Notes: generated by a model not told the origin, from the letters alone. Counted from the stretch's first letter, positions 52,301 to 61,313 are shown. The stretch: 64,000 nucleotides of DNA from an uncultured Eubacterium sp. (GCA_910589665.1 CAJUTR010000001.1:200629-264628), one strand, 5' to 3'. Program-made: numbers and translations.

Positions 52301-53971
52301 ATGGGTGTTAAAAAGCAGGAGAGTAGACGGAGTGCCAGTTTTTTAAAACAGGGAAGCTTATTAGCGATGGCTTCCCTTGTTGTGCGTTTGATCGGCATGG
52401 TCTACCGGATTCCGATGGCAAACATACTGGGGGATGGCAACGGGATCTACGCGGTCGCGTTTGATATTTATGATATCATACTGATCGTTTCATCCTACAG
52501 CCTGCCGCTTGCGCTGTCAAAGATCATTTCCTCGCAGCACAGCCGAAGGGAATATAAGAACATGGGAAAGACGTTCCGGCTGTCGCTCGGTTTCGCGCTC
52601 GTTTCCGGCGGGATATTCGGTACGGCGCTGTTTGCGACGGCGGGATTGATAGAAGAACATATTTATCCTGCTTACGCGGGACTCCAGATCCCGCTCCGGG
52701 TACTGGCGCCTACGATTTTTATCGTGGCGATCCTCGGTGTGTTCCGCGGCTTTTTCCAGGGTAAAAATACGATGGTCCCAACCGCCGTTTCTCAGGTGTT
52801 AGAGCAGGTTGTAAATGCCATTGTCAGTGTGTCGGCAGCGTATCTGTTTATGAAGTGGAACGCCGACAGCCTTGTCAGGAGTGCGTGGGGGGCTGCGGGA
52901 GGAACGCTCGGTACGTGTCTTGGCGCACTCACGGCGCTCATGCTCGTCGTATTTGTGTACTGCATTTACCGGCCGATCCAGAAAAAAATGGAGCGGCGTG
53001 ACCGCTCCAGGCGCGTGTACACGACCGCTCATATATATCGGATCCTCTTCCTCACGATACTGCCGATCATCTTGAGCCAGACGGTGTATCAGATCAGTGG
53101 ATTGATCGATTATTATCTATTCAGTGACGTCATGGGAGCAAAGGGCGTCGGCGATAAGGTGATCTCGTCATTGACTGGTATTTATAGCTCGAATTACCGG
53201 ACGCTCACGAGTGTGCCGATCGCTATTTCTACTTCGATCGCCTCGTCCATGATCCCGAGCGCGGTAGCAGCTTATACCCAGCGGGACATCGGACAGCTCC
53301 GTTACAATATTCTCTCGGGTATCAAGTTTAATATGATCATTGCGTTCCCGTGCGCGATGGGGTATACCGTGCTTGGGCAGGGGATCGTCAGGCTTTTGTT
53401 TCCGTCGATGGACTATGAGCTCGGCGGACATCTGATGATGGCGGGTTCTGCGGCTGTTATTTTTTATGCCATTTCCAATGTGACGGGAAGCGCGCTGCAG
53501 AGTATTGATAAGATGCGCATTCCCGTGATCCATTCCGCGATTTCCCTCGTGCTGCACGTTGTGATCGTCGTCACGCTGCTTAAATTTACCGGACTTGGGA
53601 TTTATGTACTTATCATCGGAAATGTTACGTTCCCCATCGTCGTCGGTGTACTGAATATCATGGCTCTCAAACGCTATATTCCGTCGTTCCACTTAAAGCC
53701 GCTCAAAACGTTTTTTGTTCCATTGTCGGCGTCCCTTTGGATGGCGATCGCTGTCGTTGTCATGTTTGTGTCTACGAGCCGCTTGTTTGGTATGGCGTTA
53801 GGCGAATCCGCGACGAATGCGCTGGCAGTCTGTATCTCGCTGCTCGTCGCTGTATTTGTGTACTTTGTCGTCTTTTTGAAACTGCGCGGCATGACGAAAC
53901 AGGAGCTGTTTGATTTTCCGATGGGAAGGCGGCTCTATCTCGTGGCGAGAAAGTTACATCTTATGAAATAG
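52301..53971 (+). CDS. SpoVB/MurJ-like polysaccharide flippase
   Basis: 556 residues with about 14 hydrophobic segments, MOP-superfamily type. Seen: LKQGSLLAMASLVVRLIGMV, GNGIYAVAFDIYDIILIVSS, FRGFFQGKNTMVPTAVSQ and TILPIILSQTVYQISGLIDY, all close to SpoVB/YtgP proteins that move lipid-linked wall precursors across the membrane. It could serve the spore cortex (SpoVB) or general wall. Its last 18 bases overlap the end of the convergent carboxypeptidase gene. Confidence 0.9.
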   Translation: MGVKKQESRRSASFLKQGSLLAMASLVVRLIGMVYRIPMANILGDGNGIYAVAFDIYDIILIVSSYSLPLALSKIISSQHSRREYKNMGKTFRLSLGFALVSGGIFGTALFATAGLIEEHIYPAYAGLQIPLRVLAPTIFIVAILGVFRGFFQGKNTMVPTAVSQVLEQVVNAIVSVSAAYLFMKWNADSLVRSAWGAAGGTLGTCLGALTALMLVVFVYCIYRPIQKKMERRDRSRRVYTTAHIYRILFLTILPIILSQTVYQISGLIDYYLFSDVMGAKGVGDKVISSLTGIYSSNYRTLTSVPIAISTSIASSMIPSAVAAYTQRDIGQLRYNILSGIKFNMIIAFPCAMGYTVLGQGIVRLLFPSMDYELGGHLMMAGSAAVIFYAISNVTGSALQSIDKMRIPVIHSAISLVLHVVIVVTLLKFTGLGIYVLIIGNVTFPIVVGVLNIMALKRYIPSFHLKPLKTFFVPLSASLWMAIAVVVMFVSTSRLFGMALGESATNALAVCISLLVAVFVYFVVFLKLRGMTKQELFDFPMGRRLYLVARKLHLMK

Positions 53972-55165
53972 TTTTCGCAGGGCATCCATGAAATAGTCGG
54001 TGAAGCCTGCTTCTGCAACGGGTTCGGCAGCTACGATATCAATGCTTCCGATGCGGTTATCCTCATACAAATATTCGACAGAGCCGACAACGGCGCCTTG
54101 TTCCAAAGGTGCCTTTATATTTTCCGCATACGTAATTTTTTTTGTGATGAGATCCGTATCCGCTTCACTCGTAAACGTGTGAGAAAATGTCGATCCGGGG
54201 GCAGTTTTTACCGTGTTTTTCGTGCCGCCCTGGATGGGAACTTCCTCGAGCGCGCTGGCGATGTCCGGGTCTTTGTAGATACTGCAGTTGGCAAAGCCAT
54301 AATCAAGAAGGGCCTGTGCCTCGGAAAACCGCTTTTTGTGGTCAGGAGCCGCCATCACGACGGCGATCAGGTCCATGTCGTTCCTGCGGGCCGTAGCGCT
54401 CAGGCAGTACTTTGCTTTCGAGGTTGAACCGGTTTTTAAACCAGTAATGCCATCATAAAAGCGGACGAGTTTGTTCGTATTGGTAAGTCCAAACTCGGAT
54501 TCGCCTTTTTTTGTTTTGTGTGTGATCTTATCCATCCATACGGTGGAGTACTTGCTGATCTCCGGGTGTTTCGTAATGAGTTCGCGTGACATGAGAGCGA
54601 CGTCATAGGCGCTGGAGTAATGGCCGGATTTGATGTCGTCGTCCAGTCCGGTACAGTTTTTGAACTGGGTGTGCACCATGCCGAGTGATTTTGCCTTTTC
54701 ATTCATCTTTTTGACAAATGCCTCTTCCGAACCGGCGATTTTTTCAGCCATCGCCGTAGCGGCATCGTTCGCACTGGCGATGGAGATACATTTGATCATG
54801 TCGTTGACGGTCTGGGTTTCGTTCGGTTCAAGAAATACCTGTGAGCCGCCCATGCTGGCCGCGTACTCGCTGACGGTCACGCTGTCATCCAGTGAGATCT
54901 TCTTACTGTCCAGTGCCTCGAAGATCAGAGTGAGCGTCATGATCTTCGTAATACTGGCCGGTACGAGTTCCTTATCTTTGTCTTTTTCGTAAAGGATCTC
55001 ACCGGTCGAACCCTCGATCAGTACGGCGGAAACGGCAGATACATCCACGGCGCCTCCCGAGGCGGCATTCGTCTTTGCAAAAACATGTCGTTCCGTAATG
55101 CGGGAAAAACCAACTATGTATAAAAAACAAAACAGAATCAGGTACCAACGTCCTCGTTTTTTCAT
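53954..55165 (-). CDS. D-alanyl-D-alanine carboxypeptidase (DacF-like)
   Basis: 403 residues, S11 family. Signal segment about 7-30, then SITK (Ser71-Lys74) nucleophile motif, SAND as the S-x-N motif and KTGSTSKAKYC, followed by a C-terminal beta domain and a final amphipathic helix (YFMDALRKLFHKM) for membrane binding. Trims the terminal D-Ala of peptidoglycan stem peptides. Lies beside a SpoVB-like gene and an Ig-like protein gene; DacF is forespore-specific in Bacillus, but no clear sigma-F promoter was found here. Confidence 0.93.
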   Translation of the reverse strand: MKKRGRWYLILFCFLYIVGFSRITERHVFAKTNAASGGAVDVSAVSAVLIEGSTGEILYEKDKDKELVPASITKIMTLTLIFEALDSKKISLDDSVTVSEYAASMGGSQVFLEPNETQTVNDMIKCISIASANDAATAMAEKIAGSEEAFVKKMNEKAKSLGMVHTQFKNCTGLDDDIKSGHYSSAYDVALMSRELITKHPEISKYSTVWMDKITHKTKKGESEFGLTNTNKLVRFYDGITGLKTGSTSKAKYCLSATARRNDMDLIAVVMAAPDHKKRFSEAQALLDYGFANCSIYKDPDIASALEEVPIQGGTKNTVKTAPGSTFSHTFTSEADTDLITKKITYAENIKAPLEQGAVVGSVEYLYEDNRIGSIDIVAAEPVAEAGFTDYFMDALRKLFHKM

Positions 55166-55240
55166 AAAAATATCTCCCGAAAAGTTTCTTTACCAAAATA
55201 TATGCCCGATCAGGAAAAAAAAGACATGATTCGCCGGAAA

Positions 55241-55573
55241 TTATCCGTCGACCGTGATCCTGCATTTGTAGACGGAATCCCCCTGACGCACGGATATGAT
55301 CGCAGTGCCGGGGCGGATCGCGTATACGGTGCCGAATGGGGTGACGGAGGCGATCCGGAAATCCGAGGTGGAGTAGGCCGCCGTTTTTTTTATGCCGACG
55401 ATCGTCACAGAGATCCGTTCTCCGGGTTTCATCGTGGCAGATTCGATGTTCAGCCGGTCATGGAATCCGGTACTCCATTTGTCCGTATAGCCAAAGCGGG
55501 TATGCGGGTAGAGAAAACGACAGAGAAGGACGAACAGCAGAATAAGGATACATGCCTTTTTCGTGTCTTTCAT
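55241..55573 (-). CDS. Small secreted Ig-like (BIG2) protein
   Basis: 110 residues from the ATG preceded by AAGGA. N-terminal hydrophobic segment (about 5-20, ACILILLFVLLCRFL), then one Ig-like group 2 domain with RISVTIVGIKKTAAYSTSDFRIASVTPFGTVYAIRPGTAIIS. It lies 75 bases upstream of, and in the same direction as, the carboxypeptidase gene, so likely co-transcribed. Role unknown; perhaps a wall-binding accessory. Confidence 0.75.
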   Translation of the reverse strand: MKDTKKACILILLFVLLCRFLYPHTRFGYTDKWSTGFHDRLNIESATMKPGERISVTIVGIKKTAAYSTSDFRIASVTPFGTVYAIRPGTAIISVRQGDSVYKCRITVDG

Positions 55574-55758
55574 AGGAAAATCCTTTTTTATTATGTTATG
55601 CCAGTCAGCGGGCGGGGTGCAGATACCAATGAGTGCCGCACGAAAAATGGTGCAAAATGGAGAGTACGTTTTTGTTGACAAAATGGGATTTTTGGCGTAT
55701 GATTATTTCGTTAATCATTTTTTGTGCGATGACACATTTAAAAAGGAGAGAGTAAGTA

Positions 55759-57027
55759 ATGAGACAAAACATGAAGAAAGCCATCTGTATGGCGGCCATT
55801 GGCGCACTTACGTTTGTAAGTGTAATAGGGGACAATGTGACGTCCGAGGCGGCGGCAAAGACGAAGAAGATCGTCATGAACAAAAAGAAAGTCACCCTGG
55901 AAGTAGGAAAATCCTTTAAACTCAAAGTAAAAAAGGTAAAACCTGCAAAAGCAAGCAAAAAAGTAACGTATAAATCCAGTAGCAAGAAGATTGCTACGGT
56001 TAGCAAGAAGGGTGTTATCAAGGCGAAAAAGAAGGGGAATGCTACGATCACCGTAACATCTAAGGCAAATAAGAAGGCAAAAGCTAAGGTGAAGGTAACC
56101 GTCAAGAAAGTAACCAAGACGAATAACAACAATAATAATACGGTAACACCGACGGCTGCTCCGAGCAATACACCGGCAGCACCGAGTCAGGTTCCTTCCG
56201 TATCACAGCCACCGGTAAACACGATTGTGCCGACGAATGTTCCGACTCCGAGTGCACCGGCACAGGCATCGAAAATACCGGCTACACAGAAGCCGACGAC
56301 ACCTCCGACGCCGGTAAGAACGCCAAACATCATTGAGATGGATAAGTATGAGATTGATGTGCAAAAGTCTCTTTGGACGAATGAATGGTATGAGAGACAA
56401 GACAATCCGGACGGTTCAGTAACGCTTACGAGAGGAGAGGGAGATGCCAACTGGAAAGTAGGTGAATTTGGTTTCGAACTTCCGAGAGAAACAGTAGGCG
56501 ACCAGCATAAGTTTAAAAAGATCAAGATTAAGTTCAAGGATTCGACGCTGACTGACCCGGCTGTAGAAAAGGGTTTATGTGGTTATGTGTTCCATTCCGT
56601 AGCGCAGTGGGAAGAAATAGATGCCGTCGGCCGCGAGGATAAGGTGGGTTGGTATGACTTTGTAGATAATCCGAAAGAAGCACCACACGATGGGGCAATA
56701 GAGTTTAACGGATCCGGTGAAGTTGTTATCACATCGGACATGGATGATTTCTCGACCGTGCGGATCTACGACGGTCTGGTTGGCGGAAAGATTACGATTG
56801 AGTCTATTTCAGTGGAAAAAGGTGAGGATACACCTCCGGTCGTTACACCACCAACAGAGTCATCCAATTTAGATACTTCTGCAGTGGAGAAAACGTCAAC
56901 GCAGCCAGTCATGATGGGTCTGTCCAAACCGCATACGTACGCATCGGATGGAGCAGGCGTTCAACCTGTGAAAGTGCTAAAGGATATTTGGATGTCGTGC
57001 TGCCTTAGTATCAAAAAGTTGTTTTAA
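55759..57027 (+). CDS. Secreted Ig-like plus beta-sandwich protein with damaged C-terminus
   Basis: 422 residues. Signal peptide about 1-32 (ends TSEAAA); one lysine-rich BIG2 domain (about 35-118); an Asn/Thr/Pro/Ser linker (120-190); then an unrecognised domain of about 170 residues (DKYEIDVQKSLWTNEWYERQ, HKFKKIKIKFKD, SGEVVITSD) that looks like a carbohydrate-binding beta-sandwich. A second proline/threonine linker leads into a short, unrelated tail. The tail seems to be out of frame with sequence that continues downstream, so the gene probably lost a C-terminal domain. AAGGAGAG precedes ATG. Confidence 0.72.
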   Translation: MRQNMKKAICMAAIGALTFVSVIGDNVTSEAAAKTKKIVMNKKKVTLEVGKSFKLKVKKVKPAKASKKVTYKSSSKKIATVSKKGVIKAKKKGNATITVTSKANKKAKAKVKVTVKKVTKTNNNNNNTVTPTAAPSNTPAAPSQVPSVSQPPVNTIVPTNVPTPSAPAQASKIPATQKPTTPPTPVRTPNIIEMDKYEIDVQKSLWTNEWYERQDNPDGSVTLTRGEGDANWKVGEFGFELPRETVGDQHKFKKIKIKFKDSTLTDPAVEKGLCGYVFHSVAQWEEIDAVGREDKVGWYDFVDNPKEAPHDGAIEFNGSGEVVITSDMDDFSTVRIYDGLVGGKITIESISVEKGEDTPPVVTPPTESSNLDTSAVEKTSTQPVMMGLSKPHTYASDGAGVQPVKVLKDIWMSCCLSIKKLF

Positions 57028-57115
57028 AAGTGCCAGACGACGGAAAAGTCTATAAGAGCATGAACGTTACGTATACGTTGATTCTAATAACGTTGCAAAA
57101 AAACAGCAGTACTAA
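56958..57115 (+). pseudogene. Frameshifted remnant of the preceding protein's C-terminus
   Basis: In a different frame from the upstream gene the sequence reads STCESAKGYLDVVLP, stop (57006), YQKVVLKVPDDGKVYKSMNV, then after another shift VDSNNVAKKQQY and a stop at 57113. The protein-like composition across three frames suggests a decayed domain, not random sequence. I cannot name its family. Confidence 0.45.
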
Positions 57116-57152
57116 GTCGATCGGGTTAAGATGACGTAAATGTTATAGAGAG

Positions 57153-57190
57153 AACTCCAAATCGGATCAAAACGGTTTGGAGTTTTTTCT
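57153..57190 (+). terminator. Rho-independent terminator
   Basis: AACTCCAAA (57153-57161) with TTTGGAGTT (57176-57184) followed by a T-run; closes the Ig-like gene and its remnant. The rest of this 245-base gap holds only the remnant and A/T-rich sequence. Confidence 0.9.
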
Positions 57191-57272
57191 TTATTTCTAT
57201 ACGGCTGAATGGTTTATATAAAATCGGTAGCCGAATAAGTAATCACGAATATGGAAGGAGGATAAGAGCAAC

Positions 57273-57914
57273 ATGAAGATATGCGGGGATGCAAAGTATG
57301 AGGAGATGTTTCGTTTTGTAGAACAATGTCTGGATGGATATGCGGTGATCAGCGGGAAAAAGGATAGGATCCAGTATTCTAGATTTGATCACACGAGGAG
57401 AGTGTACCGATGGATGAAGGAACTGTATGAGGCAAACGAACACCGGGATCAGATTGATTTGGAATCGCTAAAGATCGCAACTATTTTTCACGATTGCGGG
57501 TATGGGAAGGAGCAAACGGGGGATCACGCCGGAGTAGGAGCAAAAATCTGTCAGATCTATTTGAGGGACAGGAATTACAGGGAGGAACAGATTTCATTTA
57601 TCTGTGAATTGATCTCTAGTCATTCCGATAAACGGAGGATGTGGGAAGATATTCCGCTGGAACTGATCCTGCTCATGGAAGCAGATCTCTTAGATGACAC
57701 GGGCGCGCATGGGGTCGTGATGGATGTTTGGATGGAATCGAAAGAAGAAGAGACCAGTTTCGAGTCGATGCGTGACCATATCGCACGATTCTCGCTGAAA
57801 CAGATTGACAATAATCCGATGCGCACACCGGCTGCGAGGGAAATCTGGGAGAAAAAGAGCGCGCTGGTAAGGGCGTTTTATGAATCGTATTGCCGGGATC
57901 TGGCATGGGAATAG
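57273..57914 (+). CDS. HD-domain phosphohydrolase
   Basis: 213 residues. HD metal motif: His40 (FDHTRRVY), His73-Asp74 (IFHDCGYGKE), further His85 and His117, and an Asp near 138 (MEADLLDD). Single-domain HD proteins hydrolyse nucleotides, dinucleotides or other phosphate esters; substrate unknown. GGAGG precedes ATG. Monocistronic between two terminators. Confidence 0.88.
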   Translation: MKICGDAKYEEMFRFVEQCLDGYAVISGKKDRIQYSRFDHTRRVYRWMKELYEANEHRDQIDLESLKIATIFHDCGYGKEQTGDHAGVGAKICQIYLRDRNYREEQISFICELISSHSDKRRMWEDIPLELILLMEADLLDDTGAHGVVMDVWMESKEEETSFESMRDHIARFSLKQIDNNPMRTPAAREIWEKKSALVRAFYESYCRDLAWE

Positions 57915-57951
57915 GGGATCAGGAGAGCAATTAGGCTCTCCTGATCCCCTA
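57911..57951. terminator. Bidirectional terminator between HD gene and glnN
   Basis: ATAGGGGATCAGGAGAGC pairs with GCTCTCCTGATCCCCTAT around a short AATTAG loop. It lies in the 64 bases between two convergent genes. T-rich flank is clear only on the + side. Confidence 0.85.
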
Positions 57952-57978
57952 TGTTTTATCATCTGATATTCTTACATA

Positions 57979-60090
57979 TTAAACTTCAAACAACATATCT
58001 CCATAAGAAGGAACCGGCCAGTCCTCTTTATCAACGAGCATTTCCAGCTCATCGATCGGGGCGCGCAGTTTGTTCATCGCCGGGTATACATGATCCCGGT
58101 AGTACTCTGCCTGTGCTTTCGCATCTTCGATCGCACCGGCGGTCTCATTGATTTCACGAAGTGCGATCAGCGCCTCCCTTGTACTGGCGAGAAGGGAAGA
58201 GCACTGTTTGAGGATCGAAGTCTGAACGGTGATGTCTGCTTCCGGGCATGCTTTCTGAATGCTGTTGATCGACTCAGCAAGGCTCGTCGTGTACTTGATG
58301 ACCGAAGGGATGTACTGTTTTGTCGCCATGTCGATCATAGCTTTTGCTTCGATATTGATCGCTTTTGCGTAGGCTTCGTAATTGATTTCCGCGCGGGATT
58401 CGAGTTCGGTCTTGGAAAATACATTCTGGTTTTCAAACATGGTGACCGTTTTCGGATCCGTCAGTGAGGAAGTGGCATCAACCATTGTCGGCACATTCGG
58501 CAGACCGCGTTTTTCTGCCTCTGCCACCCACTCGTCCGAGTAACCGTTTCCGTTAAAAATAACTTTCTGATGTTCTTTTAATGTCTTTTGTATCAGTTTC
58601 TCGACCGCTTCGTCAAAGTCAGATGCCGCCTCTAGTTCAACTGCCATTTTCTCCAGAATATCGGCTACCGCTGAGTTCAGAACCGTGTTGGCATCTGCGA
58701 CGGACATCGAAGAACCGAGCATACGGAACTCAAATTTATTTCCGGTAAACGCAAAAGGCGAGGTACGGTTCCGGTCAGTCGCATCTTTTTTCACCGGCGG
58801 GATGGAACTGACACCGATGTCCATTTTTCCGCCCTTCAGGCTGTGGGTAGCGGTACCTGTTTCAATGATCTGCTCAACGATATCCTCAAGCTGCTCACCG
58901 AGGAAGATCGAGATGATAGCCGGCGGCGCCTCGTCCGCGCCGAGCCTGTGGTCGTTGCCCGGGTTCGAAGCTGACATTCGCAGGAGAGCGGCATGCTCAT
59001 CCACAGCGGCGATAACAGCGGCCAGAAAAAGGAGGAACTGTGTGTTGTTATGTGGCGCCGAACCGGGACTTAACAGGTTTTCCCCGTTATTGGTAACAAT
59101 CGACCAGTTGTTGTGCTTGCCGGAACCGTTGACACCGGCAAATGGTTTTTCGTGGAGCAGGCATTCGAGGCCGTGCCGCCTGGCTACTTTTTTCATCGTC
59201 TCCATGACGAGCTGGTTATGGTCGGTCGCGATGTTGGCGCTGTCGTAGATCGGTGCCATCTCGTGCTGTGCCGGCGCCACCTCGTTGTGCTGCGTCTTCG
59301 ACAGGATGCCGAGTTTCCACAATTCTATGTTTAATTCATTCATAAAGGAAGCCTGACGCTCGCGGATGCTTCCGAAATAGTGATCGTCGAGTTCCTGTCC
59401 CTTTGGCGGCATCGCGCCAAACAGGGTGCGGCCTGTAAAAATAAGGTCTTTGCGCTGTAAAAATTTATTCCGGTCAACGAGGAAGTACTCCTGTTCCGGT
59501 CCGACGGAGCACGATACGTTTGTCACGTCCTGCTTGCCAAATAGTTTCAGGACGCGGACGGCCTGTTTGCTGATCGCTTCCATCGAGCGAAGCAGAGGGG
59601 TCTTTTTGTCGAGAGCCTCTCCTGTGTACGAACAGAATGCGGTAGGGATGCAGAGCGTCACGCCGATTGCGTCTTCCCGAAGAAACGTCGGAGAGGTGCA
59701 GTCCCATGCGGTATATCCTCTTGCTTCGAATGTGGCGCGAAGGCCGCCAGAAGGGAAGGAGGAAGCGTCCGGTTCACCTTTGATCAATTCTTTTCCATTA
59801 AATTCCAAAACGGCGCGGGAGTCAGATTCCGCACTGATAAAGGAGTCATGTTTCTCCGCGGTGACACCGGTCATAGGCTGGAACCAGTGCGTATAGTGGG
59901 TGGCCCCGTTTGCGAGCGCCCATTCCTTCATACCGTGGGCAACGACATTTGCCATTTCCGGCGTGAGTTCTTCTCCGTTCTCAATCGTTTTTTTCAAAGC
60001 CTGATATGTTTTTTTTGGAAGGTATTCCTGCATGACTTCGTCATTAAAAACTTTCGTTCCGAATACGTTTGAAATTACATTAGTTTCCAT
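57979..60090 (-). CDS. glnN: Type III glutamine synthetase
   Basis: ATP-dependent ammonia assimilation, glutamate to glutamine. 703 residues, the length of the GSIII (GlnN) family and much longer than GSI. Seen: AFCSYTGEALDKKTPLLRSM, VGPEQEYFLVDR, NEVAPAQHEMAPIYD, GVNGSGKHNNWS, DEAPPAIISIFLG and FAFTGNKFEFRMLGSS. ATG 60090 chosen because GGAGGAAAC lies 5 bases upstream; an earlier ATG exists at 60111. Own promoter upstream, and an unusual terminator-like hairpin beyond it. Confidence 0.97.
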   Translation of the reverse strand: METNVISNVFGTKVFNDEVMQEYLPKKTYQALKKTIENGEELTPEMANVVAHGMKEWALANGATHYTHWFQPMTGVTAEKHDSFISAESDSRAVLEFNGKELIKGEPDASSFPSGGLRATFEARGYTAWDCTSPTFLREDAIGVTLCIPTAFCSYTGEALDKKTPLLRSMEAISKQAVRVLKLFGKQDVTNVSCSVGPEQEYFLVDRNKFLQRKDLIFTGRTLFGAMPPKGQELDDHYFGSIRERQASFMNELNIELWKLGILSKTQHNEVAPAQHEMAPIYDSANIATDHNQLVMETMKKVARRHGLECLLHEKPFAGVNGSGKHNNWSIVTNNGENLLSPGSAPHNNTQFLLFLAAVIAAVDEHAALLRMSASNPGNDHRLGADEAPPAIISIFLGEQLEDIVEQIIETGTATHSLKGGKMDIGVSSIPPVKKDATDRNRTSPFAFTGNKFEFRMLGSSMSVADANTVLNSAVADILEKMAVELEAASDFDEAVEKLIQKTLKEHQKVIFNGNGYSDEWVAEAEKRGLPNVPTMVDATSSLTDPKTVTMFENQNVFSKTELESRAEINYEAYAKAINIEAKAMIDMATKQYIPSVIKYTTSLAESINSIQKACPEADITVQTSILKQCSSLLASTREALIALREINETAGAIEDAKAQAEYYRDHVYPAMNKLRAPIDELEMLVDKEDWPVPSYGDMLFEV

Positions 60091-60155
60091 TGTTTCCTCC
60101 ATTTCCGGCATTTGTCATGCCAAAAAAATACTGATTATGTGCGCCATTCTTTTTC

Positions 60156-60183
60156 ATTATACACGAAAAATGCGATTGTGCAA
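60156..60183 (-). promoter_or_regulatory. Sigma-A promoter of glnN
   Basis: On the minus strand TTGCAC (60178-60183), 16 bases, TATAAT (60156-60161). Transcription would start near 60149, about 60 bases before the start codon. Confidence 0.75.
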
Positions 60184-60221
60184 TAGCGAGGTTCACTGGG
60201 CACGTCTGCCTGTGAATAGAA

Positions 60222-60252
60222 AAAGGTGTCCTCAAATGAATGAGAACACCTT
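60222..60252 (-). terminator. Orphan terminator upstream of glnN
   Basis: On the minus strand AAGGTGTTCTCA-TTCATT-TGAGGACACCTT followed by TTT. No gene ends here. About 25 bases upstream on the same strand is TTTACA-17-TATCAT (60275-60303), so a transcript begun there would stop before glnN unless the terminator is overcome. The rest of the 375-base gap to the hemerythrin gene is A/T-rich. Confidence 0.6.
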
Positions 60253-60381
60253 CGTTCTGCCTTAGCACGAAATTATGATACCACGTTCCCGAAAAAATGT
60301 AAAGAGTTTTTTATTATTTTTTTCGCGTTTTTTTCTATCGATTTTTCCTCTCTTATGTTATACTGTTTCTATAGTAAGCAG

Positions 60382-60456
60382 GTTTGTGTGTGGGCGCCGC
60401 TTGCCGCAGACATCGGTTACGCGAAAAAAAAAGAAAACGAAAGTTTGCGGAAATGA
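60382..60456 (+). ncRNA. Leader related to the pseudoknot elements, with two exclusive helices
   Basis: GTTTGTG (60382-60388) can pair with CGCAGAC (60405-60411), as in helix A of the other copies (with G-U pairs). The same CCGCAGAC (60404-60411) can instead pair 8 of 8 (one G-U) with GTTTGCGG (60443-60450), which directly abuts AAATGAGGGG, the ribosome-binding site. Helix B is not kept. A TATACT at 60359-60364 could place the transcription start just before the element. Confidence 0.45.
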
Positions 60457-60465
60457 GGGGAATTT

Positions 60466-61299
60466 ATGTATCAGTTTACAGAGGACTGCCGGACAGGGAT
60501 TGAACAGATTGACGAAGAACACAGAACGCTTTTTGAACTTTTGAATGAGGCGTACTCCCTTGTGACGACCGTGTACGGGGGAGATTATTTTGACCAGCTC
60601 AAGGACATGATCGGACGGCTCGACAAATATGCAGAGCAGCATTTTGAACATGAGGAGGCTTATATGGTGCAGATATGCGATCCTGAACTGATCCTCCAGC
60701 GCGCCCAGCATGATTTTTTCCGCCATAAGATCTGCGAGTTTTCGTTTACGAATATTGATGAAGAGGATGAACAGCGCCGTGTATTGTCTGATCTGGTTGT
60801 CTTTTTGTCAAAATGGCTGTACCGCCATATTCTGAGCAGCGATATCCTCATCGGAAAGCTGCCGCCTTTAGAGGAATGGATGATCAGGGAGAATCCGTGT
60901 GAATTTACCGACGAGTACCGGATTGGAATCGATCTGATCGATCATGAGCATGAACAGTTGTTTTCTATTGTCGATCAGGCGAATCGCATGGCTAAAACAT
61001 TTGACGGTCCGATCGACGGCGATGAGGCAGCCAGGATATTGAAGCAGTTGAGCGGATATACGAAGGAGCATTTCAGGGATGAGGAAGAATATATGGAGAG
61101 TATACATTACGAAGGCCTCGCGGCACAAAAACGCGCACATGAGGCCTTTGTAGAAAAATTGGAGACGATAGATGTCAATGAGCTGGAACATGAATCAAGG
61201 GAGTATTTTCAGCAATTGGTCGAATTTTTGCTCGGCTGGCTGATCAACCACATTCTCCAGAGCGATAAAAAGATTCCGATGCGGGAACAGCAAGAGTGA
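60466..61299 (+). CDS. Double-domain bacteriohemerythrin
   Basis: 277 residues with two hemerythrin four-helix domains (about 1-135 and 140-277). Domain 1 ligands: His19, His59, Glu63, His82, His121, Asp126. Domain 2: His162, His202, Glu206, His225, His262, Asp267. In both, the first His of the usual HxxxH pair is Gln (Gln78, Gln221). Diiron hemerythrins bind O2 or NO, so it may sense or store oxygen in this anaerobe. Preceded by a structured leader and AAATGAGGGG. Confidence 0.9.
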   Translation: MYQFTEDCRTGIEQIDEEHRTLFELLNEAYSLVTTVYGGDYFDQLKDMIGRLDKYAEQHFEHEEAYMVQICDPELILQRAQHDFFRHKICEFSFTNIDEEDEQRRVLSDLVVFLSKWLYRHILSSDILIGKLPPLEEWMIRENPCEFTDEYRIGIDLIDHEHEQLFSIVDQANRMAKTFDGPIDGDEAARILKQLSGYTKEHFRDEEEYMESIHYEGLAAQKRAHEAFVEKLETIDVNELEHESREYFQQLVEFLLGWLINHILQSDKKIPMREQQE

Positions 61300-61313
61300 T
61301 CTGGATTCTAGGT

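Noticed and set aside
53954..53971. Overlapping ends of the flippase and carboxypeptidase genes as a sign of misannotation
   Set aside because: Both C-termini are family-like to the last residues, so an 18-base convergent overlap is accepted as real.
55166..55240. Sigma-F promoter before the DacF-like gene
   Set aside because: GCATA is present on the minus strand but no properly spaced -10 element follows.
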